Shown one piece after another: positions 9,182-19,100 of a DNA stretch of 64,000 bases. Origin of the DNA: Sphingobacterium bambusae (GTDB lineage: Bacteria > Bacteroidota > Bacteroidia > Sphingobacteriales > Sphingobacteriaceae); assembly GCF_033955345.1 (NCBI RefSeq), contig NZ_CP138332.1:3534001-3598000 (forward strand), given 5' to 3'. The notes beneath the pieces were generated by a model. That model searched no databases. It worked only from the letters and a program-made list of their open reading frames with translations, and was not told the DNA's origin. The translations under genes and the position numbers were made by a program. Position 1 is the stretch's first letter. Every line of letters starts with the position of its first letter.

Positions 9182-10819
9182 ATGGCTGAAGTAGTAAAAA
9201 TGCCTAAAATGAGCGACACCATGACCGAAGGTGTGATCGCTAAGTGGCACAAAAAAGTCGGTGACAAAGTAAGCTCAGGCGACTTGATCGCTGAAGTGGA
9301 AACAGATAAAGCAACGATGGACTTTGAGTCGTACCAAGAAGGTACGCTATTGTACATCGGCCCAAAAGAAGGCGAAGCGGTTGCTATTGATGCCGTGATT
9401 GCTGTTTTGGGCGAAGAGGGTGAGGATTACCAAGCGTTGTTGGACGGTGGTGATGCCCCTGCGAAAGAAGAGAAAAAAGAAGAAGAAGCTGCTCCTGCCG
9501 AAGAAGAGGAAGAAGCGTCTGCGGATAGCGACGTGTCTGCCGATGACCTAGGCTGTACGGTAATCACGATGCCGTTATTGAGTGATACGATGACTGAAGG
9601 CGTAATCGCGCAGTGGAACTTCAAAGTTGGTGATGCGATCAAATCTGATGATGCCATCGCTGACGTAGAAACCGATAAAGCGACTATGGAAGTAACGGCT
9701 TATGCTGAAGGCACCTTGTTGCATATCGGCGTTGAAGCTGGCCAAGCGGCGAAGGTAAATGATATCATCGCTATTGTAGGCCCTGCCGGAACAGATGTTG
9801 CTCCGTTATTGAAGCAGAAGTCGTCGGGCGCAGCACCGAAGGCGAAAGCAGAAAAATCGGAAGAGAAAGAAGTTTCGGCTAAAGAAGAAACTACAAGTGC
9901 GGAAACGAAAGCTGATGATGACAGCCGTGTGAAAGCGTCTCCTTTGGCACGTAAAATCGCCAAAGATAAAGGCATCAACCTAAACGACGTTAAAGGTTCT
10001 GCTGATGGCGGTCGTATTGTGAAGAAAGATGTGGAAGGATTTGTTCCTGCAAAAGCGGAAGCGCCTAAAGCGGCGGCTGCAGCGGCAAGTGCTGCTCCTG
10101 AAACAAAGTCTATTACATTGCCACAGTTTATCGGCGAAGAGAAATATACCGAGCAAGGTATTTCGCAAATGCGTAAAACCATTGCACGCCGTTTGGGCGA
10201 ATCCTTGTTCACTGCTCCTCACTTCTATTTGACGATTTCTATCGATATGGACAATGCTATCGCAGCACGTGGCCAAATCAATACGGTAGCACCGGTTAAG
10301 GTGTCTTTCAACGATATCGTGATCAAAGCAGTTGCTGTTGCCTTGAAGCAACATCCTGCTGTCAACTCTTCTTGGAGAGGTGATAAGATCCGTTTCAACG
10401 AGCATGTAAATGTAGGTGTTGCTATGGCGGTAGAAGATGGTTTATTGGTACCTGTAGTACGTTTTGCAGATGGTAAGTCACTTTCTCATATCTCTGCTGA
10501 AGTGAAAGAATACGGACAAAAAGCAAAAGCAAAGAAATTGCAACCTGCTGATTGGGAAGGTTCTACCTTCACGGTTTCCAACCTAGGGATGTTCGGTATT
10601 GATGAGTTTACCTCGATTATCAATTCTCCGGATGGAGCGATCCTTTCTGTAGGTGCTATTCAACAAGTACCTGTTGTTAAAGAAGGAGCTATTGTACCGG
10701 GTAATATCATGAAATTAACGTTAGGCTGTGACCACCGCGTAGTGGATGGTGCAACAGGAGCTGCATTCCTTCAAACATTGAAAGGTTTGTTGGAAGCGCC
10801 AATCCGTTTGTTAGCATAA
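9182..10819 (+). CDS. pdhC: Pyruvate dehydrogenase E2 (dihydrolipoyl acetyltransferase) with two lipoyl domains
   Basis: 545 residues. Two tandem lipoyl domains carry ETDKATM motifs with lipoylated Lys43 and Lys166, each followed by an Ala/Glu/Lys-rich linker. A peripheral-subunit-binding domain reads SPLARKIAKDKGINLNDVKG (about residue 248 onward). The catalytic acyltransferase domain ends with GCDHRVVDGATG, which holds the active-site His and Asp. E2 forms the core of the complex and transfers acetyl groups to CoA. A strong terminator follows, so pdhA-pdhC is a two-gene unit. Confidence 0.95.
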   Translation: MAEVVKMPKMSDTMTEGVIAKWHKKVGDKVSSGDLIAEVETDKATMDFESYQEGTLLYIGPKEGEAVAIDAVIAVLGEEGEDYQALLDGGDAPAKEEKKEEEAAPAEEEEEASADSDVSADDLGCTVITMPLLSDTMTEGVIAQWNFKVGDAIKSDDAIADVETDKATMEVTAYAEGTLLHIGVEAGQAAKVNDIIAIVGPAGTDVAPLLKQKSSGAAPKAKAEKSEEKEVSAKEETTSAETKADDDSRVKASPLARKIAKDKGINLNDVKGSADGGRIVKKDVEGFVPAKAEAPKAAAAAASAAPETKSITLPQFIGEEKYTEQGISQMRKTIARRLGESLFTAPHFYLTISIDMDNAIAARGQINTVAPVKVSFNDIVIKAVAVALKQHPAVNSSWRGDKIRFNEHVNVGVAMAVEDGLLVPVVRFADGKSLSHISAEVKEYGQKAKAKKLQPADWEGSTFTVSNLGMFGIDEFTSIINSPDGAILSVGAIQQVPVVKEGAIVPGNIMKLTLGCDHRVVDGATGAAFLQTLKGLLEAPIRLLA

Positions 10820-10840
10820 CATAGAATTTATAGATGTTTG

Positions 10841-10876
10841 AAAGCACCTTGGGAAAACCCAAGGTGCTTTTGTTTT
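10841..10876 (+). terminator. Rho-independent terminator after the E2 gene
   Basis: A perfect stem (AAAGCACCTTGGG with CCCAAGGTGCTTT, loop AAAA) is followed by TTGTTTT, 22 bp past the E2 stop codon. Confidence 0.92.
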
Positions 10877-10938
10877 AGGGTGCCTATCGATCCTCTGTAA
10901 AAATTTCGTCTTGAAGGAATAAAGAATTTTCTTTTTTA

Positions 10939-10969
10939 TTGACTTTTATATGAATAAGTGCTATTTTGG
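10939..10969 (+). promoter_or_regulatory. Candidate promoter of the beta-lactamase-fold gene
   Basis: TTG at 10939-10941 is separated by 20 bp from TATTTTGG at 10962-10969, one mismatch from TAnnTTTG. The gene's GTG start is 46 bp downstream. Confidence 0.5.
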
Positions 10970-11015
10970 ATAAATCGGTATTTCAATACGATATAAACAT
11001 ATTCGAGGAAGCATA

Positions 11016-12203
11016 GTGAGCATAAATTTTTTACGCGCAGTGTATTTTACTGCATTTTTGGGGTTGGTGGGCTGTTCCTCACCGGAAGCAAAACAGAAAG
11101 AAATTGTACAGAAGCAGGGCGAGAAGGATAGCATAGCCTTATCATACGACCCGGCAAATGCAGATAAGGACATCGACGCCTTTATGCAGAACCTACATAA
11201 GAAGTCGGCCTTTAATGGGGCGGTACTAGTGGCCAAGGCAGGCAAGATTATCTATCAGAACACGTTTGGTTGGGCTGACTATCTGCTGAAGGATAGCTTG
11301 AATATTCATTCCAAATTTGAATTGGCTTCGCTTTCGAAACCGTTGACCTCGCTGGGTACCCTAAAGCTCGTGGAAACCGGCAAACTGCGACTCGATCAAA
11401 CCGTCAACGACTTCTTTCCTGACTTTCCCTATCCGGGTGTAACGATCAAGATGCTGTTGACCCACCGTAGCGGGCTTCCCAACTATGTTTACTTTGCCGA
11501 GGACGTGTGGCCCGATAAGAAAAAGCCCATGAGCAACATGGATGCCATGAGCTTACTTGCGCAGCATAAGCCGGCACGCTACGGCGCTCCCGATGGAAGG
11601 TTCCTGTATAACAATTCCAATTTTATGGTGTTGGCCTCTATTATCGAAAAGATTACAGGCAAGGATTTTGGCGTCTACATGAAGGAAACGGTGTTTGACC
11701 CGGCAGGGATGAAGCATACCGCCGTGCTCTCTAAAGCGGTTTACGAAAAAATTCCGACCAATGTCGTTGGACATGACAAGGTATGGCGCCGATCGGTGGT
11801 GCAAAACTTTCTAGATGGCCCGGTAGGCGACAAGGGAATATACAGTACGGTGCAGGATTTGTTTTTACTGGATATTGCCTTAAAAGAAGGGCGTGTTTTG
11901 GATAAGGCGTTATTGGATTCCGCTTATGTGCCGCGTAGTGATGCCAAACGAAGCCTGTTTAGCTATGGCTATGGCTGGCGTACATTTTCGCCTAAAGAAG
12001 CACAAATTGTATACCACACGGGTTGGTGGCACGGCTTCCGTAACCTCTACGTGCGCGACCTGACCGATGATATCACCATCGTGCTCCTCTCCAATATGGC
12101 CAATGGCAGTTTGGTGAAGCTGGACGACTTGTATAAGATCTTAAAAATGCCTATTTTGAGGCAAAATGCGTACAACGCAAATGGTGATTTTATCGTTAAT
12201 TAA
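11016..12203 (+). CDS. Beta-lactamase-fold serine hydrolase, lipoprotein
   Basis: 395 residues from a GTG preceded by GAGGAA. A lipoprotein signal peptide ends LGLVGC, with Cys20 as the lipidated residue. The class C beta-lactamase/penicillin-binding fold is supported by SxxK (S105-L-S-K108), YxN (Y198-N-N200) and an HTG box (YHTGWWHGFR) in place of KTG. Proteins of this family act as esterases, peptidases or beta-lactamases, and the substrate cannot be told from sequence. The lipid anchor predicts a periplasm-facing or surface location. It is followed 15 bp later by the CoA-binding protein gene, possibly co-transcribed. Confidence 0.85.
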   Translation: MSINFLRAVYFTAFLGLVGCSSPEAKQKEIVQKQGEKDSIALSYDPANADKDIDAFMQNLHKKSAFNGAVLVAKAGKIIYQNTFGWADYLLKDSLNIHSKFELASLSKPLTSLGTLKLVETGKLRLDQTVNDFFPDFPYPGVTIKMLLTHRSGLPNYVYFAEDVWPDKKKPMSNMDAMSLLAQHKPARYGAPDGRFLYNNSNFMVLASIIEKITGKDFGVYMKETVFDPAGMKHTAVLSKAVYEKIPTNVVGHDKVWRRSVVQNFLDGPVGDKGIYSTVQDLFLLDIALKEGRVLDKALLDSAYVPRSDAKRSLFSYGYGWRTFSPKEAQIVYHTGWWHGFRNLYVRDLTDDITIVLLSNMANGSLVKLDDLYKILKMPILRQNAYNANGDFIVN

Positions 12204-12218
12204 ATTTAGAACAAGGTT

Positions 12219-12578
12219 ATGAAGAAAACGCTTATTTTAGGGGCAAGTACCAATCCGGCGCGATATTCCTATTTAGTAGCCAATAAGTTGGCGAGAAAGG
12301 GCTATCCTATCGTTAACGTAGGACGTAAAGTAGGCGCGGTGGCGGGTGTAGATATCGAGCAAGCAGGAGAACCCTATTCCGACATTGATACCATCACCCT
12401 GTATGTGGGGCCGCAAAACCAAGCTCCCTATTACGACTATATTTTAAATACAAAACCCAATCGCGTAATCTTCAACCCGGGAACGGAAAATGAAGAGTTG
12501 CGTGCAAAGCTTAGCGCTGCCGGAATCTCAAGTATCGAAGCTTGTACGCTGGTGATGTTAAACACAGGACAATATTAG
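12219..12578 (+). CDS. CoA-binding-domain protein
   Basis: 119 residues forming one Rossmann-like domain. The N-terminus KKTLILGASTNPARYSYLVA has the nucleotide/CoA-binding loop of the CoA_binding_2 family, and later motifs include DTITLYVGPQNQ and VIFNPGTENEE. The protein is small and cytoplasmic, of unknown physiological role. It ends 22 bp before a terminator. The domain call is good; no enzyme activity is claimed. Confidence 0.82.
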   Translation: MKKTLILGASTNPARYSYLVANKLARKGYPIVNVGRKVGAVAGVDIEQAGEPYSDIDTITLYVGPQNQAPYYDYILNTKPNRVIFNPGTENEELRAKLSAAGISSIEACTLVMLNTGQY

Positions 12579-12599
12579 CACGCTAATTCAACGTGCTTG

Positions 12600-12643
12600 A
12601 AAACCACCGGATGATCTCCATCGTCAGGTGGTTTTTTATTTTA
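12600..12643 (+). terminator. Rho-independent terminator after the CoA-binding protein gene
   Basis: AAACCACC (12601-12608) pairs with GGTGGTTT (12627-12634), with an inner GATG/CATC helix, followed by a T-rich run TTTTATTTT. Confidence 0.85.
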
Positions 12644-12751
12644 GGCAATCGTTTGCGCACTGTTTTCAATCGTTTTCGCTGATTTACTTGCTATAACGGC
12701 CTTTGTATCTGTATGCATAATGCTTATGTTTAACCTCGTAAACATTAAATT

Positions 12752-13993
12752 ATGCGAATTCTATATTATATTTTTATTCTTTTTATTACGGCGTTCCATG
12801 TCGGCTATGCGCAACAAAAAGCTATGCTGCATTTGACCTCAGATTTTATCGATACGCAGCTGCTTGCGGCCTCCCAACAGATTATGCTGTTGGCCGAGCA
12901 TACGCCGGCAGATAAATTTCCGCGTACCTTCGAAAATGGGGCATACAAATTTTCCAGTTCCTCGTGGTGGTGTTCGGGATTCTATCCAGGAACGTTGCTC
13001 TATCTTTACGAAGGAACGGGAGAGAAAAAGTTGCTGCGATTAGGACTTAACAAGTTGGTGCCGCTAAATAAGGAACAGCACAATAGGGGTACGCACGATC
13101 TCGGCTTTATGCTGTTTTGCAGCTTTGGCAACGCCTGGCGTTTGTCAAAGGATTCTATCCAATATCGAGATGTTTTGCTGACTGGTGCAGAGTCTTTGGC
13201 AACGCGTTTCAATCCTACGACCAAGACTATTCGATCTTGGGACCATCAACCTTGGCAGTATCCGGTCATCATCGATAATATGATGAACTTGGAGTTTTTG
13301 ATGGAGTTGTCGAAGATCAGCGGTGACAATCGATTTCGTGATATCGCGATCGCACATGCAAATACGACCCTAAAGAATCATTTTCGCAAAGACTTTAGTT
13401 CGTATCATGTGCTAGATTACGATGCGCGTACCGGCGATGTAATAGCGAAGAAAACACATCAAGGGGCATTTGATGAATCGGCTTGGGCAAGAGGACAGGC
13501 TTGGGCGCTGTATGGCTACACGATGATGTTTCGAGAGACTGCTGATCAACAGTACTTGGTACAAGCAAATCATATAGCAAAATTTATCTTAACGCATCCC
13601 GCGCTACCAAGCGATCTCATTCCTTATTGGGACTTTGATAAAGATAAGATTCCTTCCGACGCCAAGACCTATGCAAATAGAAATCTGCGTGATGTATCTG
13701 CTGCTGCGCTTAATGCTTCGGCCTTGCTGGAATTGTCGCAGTATGTGGATGCCAACACCGCGGAAAGCTATCTACAGTCGGCAGAGACCATTTTACGCAA
13801 TCTTTCTGCAGCACCCTATCTTGCTCCGCAGGGATCGAATGGTGGATTTATCTTAAAGCATAGTGTGGGTTCCATACCCGGAAATTCCGAAGTGGACGTT
13901 CCCTTAACCTACGCTGATTATTATTATGTGGAAGCATTGATCAGATACCAGCGTCTTTTGCAAGGTAAGCCAATTATAGCAAGCATCAATTGA
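12752..13993 (+). CDS. GH88 family unsaturated uronyl hydrolase (first copy)
   Basis: 413 residues with a signal peptide (MRILYYIFILFITAFHVGYA). The alpha/alpha-barrel shows the two conserved GH88 aspartates in THDLGFMLFCSFGN (Asp116) and PVIIDNMMNLEF (Asp175), 59 residues apart. In the characterised Bacillus enzyme the equivalents are Asp88 and Asp149. ARGQAWALYGYTMMFRET is also typical. GH88 enzymes remove the unsaturated uronic acid left at the non-reducing end by polysaccharide lyases, which fits the lyase-like protein at 25327-27249. Its closest visible relative is the second copy at 28544-29800. It is the first gene of the PUL, one base ahead of the GH95-like gene. Confidence 0.9.
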   Translation: MRILYYIFILFITAFHVGYAQQKAMLHLTSDFIDTQLLAASQQIMLLAEHTPADKFPRTFENGAYKFSSSSWWCSGFYPGTLLYLYEGTGEKKLLRLGLNKLVPLNKEQHNRGTHDLGFMLFCSFGNAWRLSKDSIQYRDVLLTGAESLATRFNPTTKTIRSWDHQPWQYPVIIDNMMNLEFLMELSKISGDNRFRDIAIAHANTTLKNHFRKDFSSYHVLDYDARTGDVIAKKTHQGAFDESAWARGQAWALYGYTMMFRETADQQYLVQANHIAKFILTHPALPSDLIPYWDFDKDKIPSDAKTYANRNLRDVSAAALNASALLELSQYVDANTAESYLQSAETILRNLSAAPYLAPQGSNGGFILKHSVGSIPGNSEVDVPLTYADYYYVEALIRYQRLLQGKPIIASIN

Positions 13994-13994
13994 T

Positions 13995-16141
13995 ATGAAA
14001 AGATATTTGCTATTTTTTCTAGCTGTGGCGGCATTCTTTCATGCTGCGGCGCGGGACAATTTTCCCGTAAAATCTTTAGGGAAAACGATCTACACGGGTG
14101 CCTTCGCGGGAAATGGACTGTTGGGTTCAATGACCTATTTGAAAACGAGCAACGCCTTTCGGGTAGACATCGGGCGCACGGATGTATACGATCACCGCGA
14201 AAATAAAGAGTCGGCGCTTTTCGATAAGGCGAGGCTGCCGATTGGCCACTTTGAATTTGTATTGCCCGATAGCATCCGTCAGGCATCCGCAGAGATACAA
14301 TACAAAAAGGGCATCGCTGTCGCGAAAATCGAAACGGCTTCAGGTGCATTCCACGTGAAAACGGTTACGTTTGCGCATCGAAATCTGATTTATCTCGAAA
14401 TATCGCCGTTGAGCAGCGGCTCACTCCTCGAAACAGTGAACTGGATTCCGGAAGAGGCAATCAGTCCGCGAACTAAATTTGCCCATGCCCAACAACCTGA
14501 CCACTATCCGGCAAATCCAAAGGGCTCTTTTTTGGAAATCGACGGTGTCAGCGTATATAAGCAACCCCTTCTTGCAGGTGGTGGATACGCTACGGCATGG
14601 AAAGCTTTTCGAAAAAAGGATAAACTGCTGTATGTGATCAGCGTTGGTTACAACTCGGGTTCGGAGGATTATATAACCGAGGCCGTCGCGCAAGTCAATG
14701 CGTTTCGGATGAACAAACTGGATGATGAACTCGCCAAACATACACGGCATTGGACGGAGTATTATGAAAAATCTAAACTGCTCGTGCCCGATGTGGCGCT
14801 GCAGCAATTTTATGATATGCAACTGTATAAGCTAGCTTGTGCTACCCGTGAAGATAGACCTGCTATGGATCTACAGGGGCCTTGGACAGCGAGCACGCCA
14901 TGGCCCGCCTATTGGCACAATCTAAACATTCAGCTTGCCTATTCGCCCGTGTTCACCGCTAATCATTTGGAAATCGCCAAATCCTTAAAGCAAATGATTG
15001 ATCGTAATGTCGATAACCTGATCGGCAATGTGCCGGAGGCTTACCGATACAATAGTGCAGCGATTGGGCGAAGTTCTGCTCCCGACATGATTAGTCCCGT
15101 ATGGTTAGAACGTGGTAAAGATGGTAGCACTTGGGAAGACGGTAAAAAAGAACTGGGAAACCTGACCTGGATGATGCATAGTTACTATCAATACTATCGT
15201 TATTCTATGGATCCGAAAGTTTACGATACCTTGTTTCCCTTGTTGAAACGGGCGGTTAATTATTACCTCCACCTGTTGGAAAGGGACGAACAGGGGAAGT
15301 ATCATGTAGCCGTTAGAACACATTCGCCGGAATACCCCAAGTCCTACGATTATGATACCAATTACGACCTGTCTATATTAAAATGGGGACTAACAGCGCT
15401 GATTTCTTTGGATGAAGAACGGGGTGGGAAAGATGCTTTAAACCAACAATGGAAAGATGTATTGTTGAATTTACGGGAGTTTCCTCAGAATGAAGATGGA
15501 TTTATGATTGCAAGGATCGGCCTTATGCGGAATCCCATCGACACTATTCCCACTTGATGATGATATATCCTTTTTATTTGGTCAATTGGGATCAAGAGGA
15601 AAATCGCGAACTGATCAGCCGATCGATTGCTCATTGGCAAAGCAAAGACCGGTTTCTTCAGGGATACTCATTCTCTGGTGCCGCCTCGATGTATGCCATG
15701 ATGGGAAAGGGGGATGAAGCGCTCCGTTCCTTGAAAGTGTTGCTCAACAAATATGTGAAACCGAATACGCTGTATGCCGAGACAGGGCCTGTCATAGAAA
15801 CTCCCTTGGCTGCCATGTCTAGTATACAAGAACTATGTTTGCAATATTGGAATGGCACTGTTCGCGTTTTTCCGGCTATCCCGGAGGGCTGGCAGGATGT
15901 ATCTTTTGAGCATTTTAGAACGGATGGCGCTTTTTTGATTTCTGCAGAAAGAAAAGCCGGCAAGAATGTACATGTTAGGATTTTTAGTGAGCAAGATGGA
16001 CAAATCAAGATCAAACCCAATCTCGATGGACGGCTAAGCTGGAAAGGAACAAAAAAAGGTATCAAGCTATTGGAAAACCAAAACGGCATTTACCTATTTG
16101 AAATTCCCAAGGGCGCTACGCTGCTGTTGCAGGGGAATTGA
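13995..16141 (+). pseudogene. GH95-like glycoside hydrolase, split by a one-base frameshift
   Basis: The first frame (13995-15557, 520 residues, signal peptide MKRYLLFFLAVAAFFHAAA) has the N-terminal beta-sandwich and most of the alpha/alpha-barrel, including MDLQGPWTASTPWPAYWHNL. It drifts after FMIAR into IGLMRNPIDTIPT and stops. Re-reading G15515 (a -1 shift, equal to restoring one G in an AAGG run) gives ARDRPYAESHRHYSHLMMIY, the conserved barrel motif, and joins the frame ending at 16141. The intact protein would be about 715 residues. The family contains alpha-L-fucosidases and alpha-L-galactosidases. This may be a recent pseudogene, a sequencing error in a G run, or, less likely, recoding. 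Confidence 0.85.
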
Positions 16142-16167
16142 TCCACGAACATGATGATCGCTTTTGG

Positions 16168-19100
16168 CTATTGCCGTTCGTTGGCTAGATAGACGGACGG
16201 CGTCATGCCGAACTGCTTTTTAAATTCTTTACTAAAATATTTCCGATCGGAGAAACCAACGGCATAAGCCACCTCACTGATGTTGAGGTTTGTTTTGAGT
16301 AGCTCCTTGGCCTTTGTTAAACGGTAGGTCTTTACATAGTTGTTTAGCGATAAGTTGGTCATTGCCTTTAATTTACGGTAAAGGATAGGCGGGCTCATAC
16401 CCATTTGTTTGGAGATGAATTCTACGTCGAAATGCTCGCTGAGCAGGTGATTTTCGATAAGTGTATCTAAGGACTGGATAAACTTATTGTCGCTCTCGTT
16501 GCTGCTGACCGTGGCCTGCAGTCTAAAATTCTCCCTATTTCTCTGGCTGATCTGTAGAAGGTTGTACACGGAAAAGAAAAGATGCTTTTTTTCAAAAGGC
16601 TTAACGAGGTATAGGTTTGCGCCATATGTTAAGGTGCTCAGTTGTACATTGGAATCGTTAACAGCTGTCAGGAGTACAAAAGGGATGTGACTCGTTTTGA
16701 TATCGGTTTTCACGGCCTGACAAAGCTCTACACCATTCATATTGGGCATCATAATATCCGACAAGATGATGTCTGGCAGATGCAAGCGTGCTTTTTCAAG
16801 TGCGTCCACGCCGTCGGTAGCGGTAAGAATGGTGTAATGCTCTTCAAAAAGATGAATTAACAGGTCAAGCATTTCTGGGTTGTCCTCTACTAAAAGGATG
16901 ATTTCCTGCACATCATGCTTGCGGTACGTTGCCAAGGGCAGAAGCGCTGTGCTGGGCGCAACGAAATCAATAGAATTGGGCTGATCGATTTGATACTCTT
17001 TTCGAAGCGTAACCGTAAATATAGTCCAACGTTCGTTCTTTCTCTGCAGCGATGAACAAAATATTTCTCCGTTATGTCTGTGCACAATCTCTTTGCTGAG
17101 TGCTAGCCCTATACCAGTGCCTATGACGTCTTCCGTATGAGACTCTCGATAGTATTCTTCAAAGATTTTAAACTGGTTTTCTTCCAATACACCTATTCCG
17201 TTGTCGACAACATGGATTTCTATGCTATCGTTCGCGTCTATGAGTTCCAAATAGACCGTTCCACCGGTAGGTGTGTATTTCAGCGCATTGGATAGTAGAT
17301 TCAGCAAAACCTTATCAAATTGCTGTACATCCAGCCAAAATGTACCCACGGTGTCAATTCTTCGAATGTAATAGCGAATGTTCTTGCTTTGCGCAAGATC
17401 GTGCAATAGATAGAAATTATCTTCGATGTACGCCTTTAGCGGCACCTCTGTTTTCCGGAGCTGTTGTTTCAGATCATCAAACCTTTTGAAGTCTAATAGC
17501 TCATTGATGATCAGCAATAATTTATCCGCATTTTTCTTCACGCGACGCACTTTTTGCTGCGTCTCCGACTGCTGGGCGGTTTCGTTAATAATTTCATCCA
17601 GCGGAGCGGTGATCAGGGTTAGCGGTGTGCGGATTTCGTGAGACACCTGCGTGAAGAACTTGATTTTTTTCTCGTATTCTTTTTCGGAATTGATAAGTAC
17701 CTCACGCTCCACAATAAATTTAATCAGAAAATGTACTGCAGCTGCTGCAAAGACTGCATATACAAGATAAGCCCACCAGGTTTTCCAAAGTGGTGGACGG
17801 ATAACCAACATAATTTTAAGCGGGCTCTTGCTCCACCGCATGTCGTTGTTGCTGGCATAAATCAATAAGCTGTGTTTCCCCTCCGGAATATTGGTGTAGC
17901 GTATCTTTCCAGAATTGGTTTCTATCCAATCTTTGTCAAATCCCTCTAATTTGTAACGAAATCTATTCTTTAGCGGCTTGATGAAATTGGAGCTGGAAAA
18001 GTCAATGGCAATGATGTTTTCATCGTGGGCAAGCACGATCTCATACATTGTGTTTTCTTTGTCTTCGACTATGCGATCTACAGGAAGTACAGATTCATTT
18101 ACCGAGATATTTCGGAGAATAACATGCGGGATAGTGTTATTGAAACGAATGTCTTTGGGCATAAACGATACTAGGCCGTTCAGCGTCGTGATAAAAATAC
18201 GGCCGTCTTTTGTCAAAAAGCCTCGTGCACTTTGTAGGTTTTTTACAGGAAGGCCATCATGTTGGTTCAAGATGGTGCTGTATTTTGTTTTGACATCATA
18301 ATAGACCAGGCCATTTTTACTGGTAATCCATAGTTTATTGTCGTAATAAATTGGCGAGCCGAGCATGTTCTCGCGAAAGCGCGCTACCTGGATAAGCTCG
18401 CCGTTTGTCGATTTTTTATACACGGATTCCGCGGTCGTCAACCAAAGGTTGTTGTTGTCGTCGATACAGAAACCTTGTATAGCAAGATTGTTTAGGCTGT
18501 CTCTTAAGAAGGTTTTTCCGTACAGATCTTTGTAGTATAGCTGGGTATTTAAAAGGAAGTAAGCGCGTTTGTTCTTGTCTTCCTGCATATCTGCGACCGT
18601 GAATGGGCTTAGTTCTGGAATAAGGATCGGTTTTTCCCCTTCCTCAACGCGGAAGGTGCCGAGGTTGGTGCCCAGGTATATGGTATGTTTTGCGTCCACA
18701 TATATGCTAAATACATTATTGAAGATATGATGGGCGTCCTCGTGCAACGAATAATGCTTACTTTCTCGAGTCGCGATGTCTAGTGTCGCATATCCTCCGG
18801 CATATTGTGCAATGTAAAGTTTACCATCGCGTACATACAGGTCTTTGACGAGGTTGGATTTTGCCACTTGTGGACGTGCTACGATTCGACGCGTGTCCTT
18901 ATCCATTTCACTGATACCTTCTTCTTCGGTGCCAATCCAATAGGCATCTGCTGACTCGGCAAAGCTGCCCACAATATCGCTATTGAGTTGAAATGGCGCC
19001 GGCGATCGTGTGGCGTATACATCGAGCTTGATTAGGGGTGGAAAGAGCGCATTGATGCCGCCAAAGTATGTACCTATCCACACGATCTTTTGATTATCGA

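Noticed and set aside
9427..9657. Ser/Ala-rich minus-strand ORFs opposite the E2 gene (also 9700-10212)
   Set aside because: They mirror the Ala/Glu/Lys-rich linkers of E2 and are by-products of its codon bias.
13995..16141. Programmed -1 frameshift in the GH95-like gene
   Set aside because: The shift site (AAGGATC) lacks a slippery heptamer, and no downstream pseudoknot is obvious. A one-base deletion is simpler.
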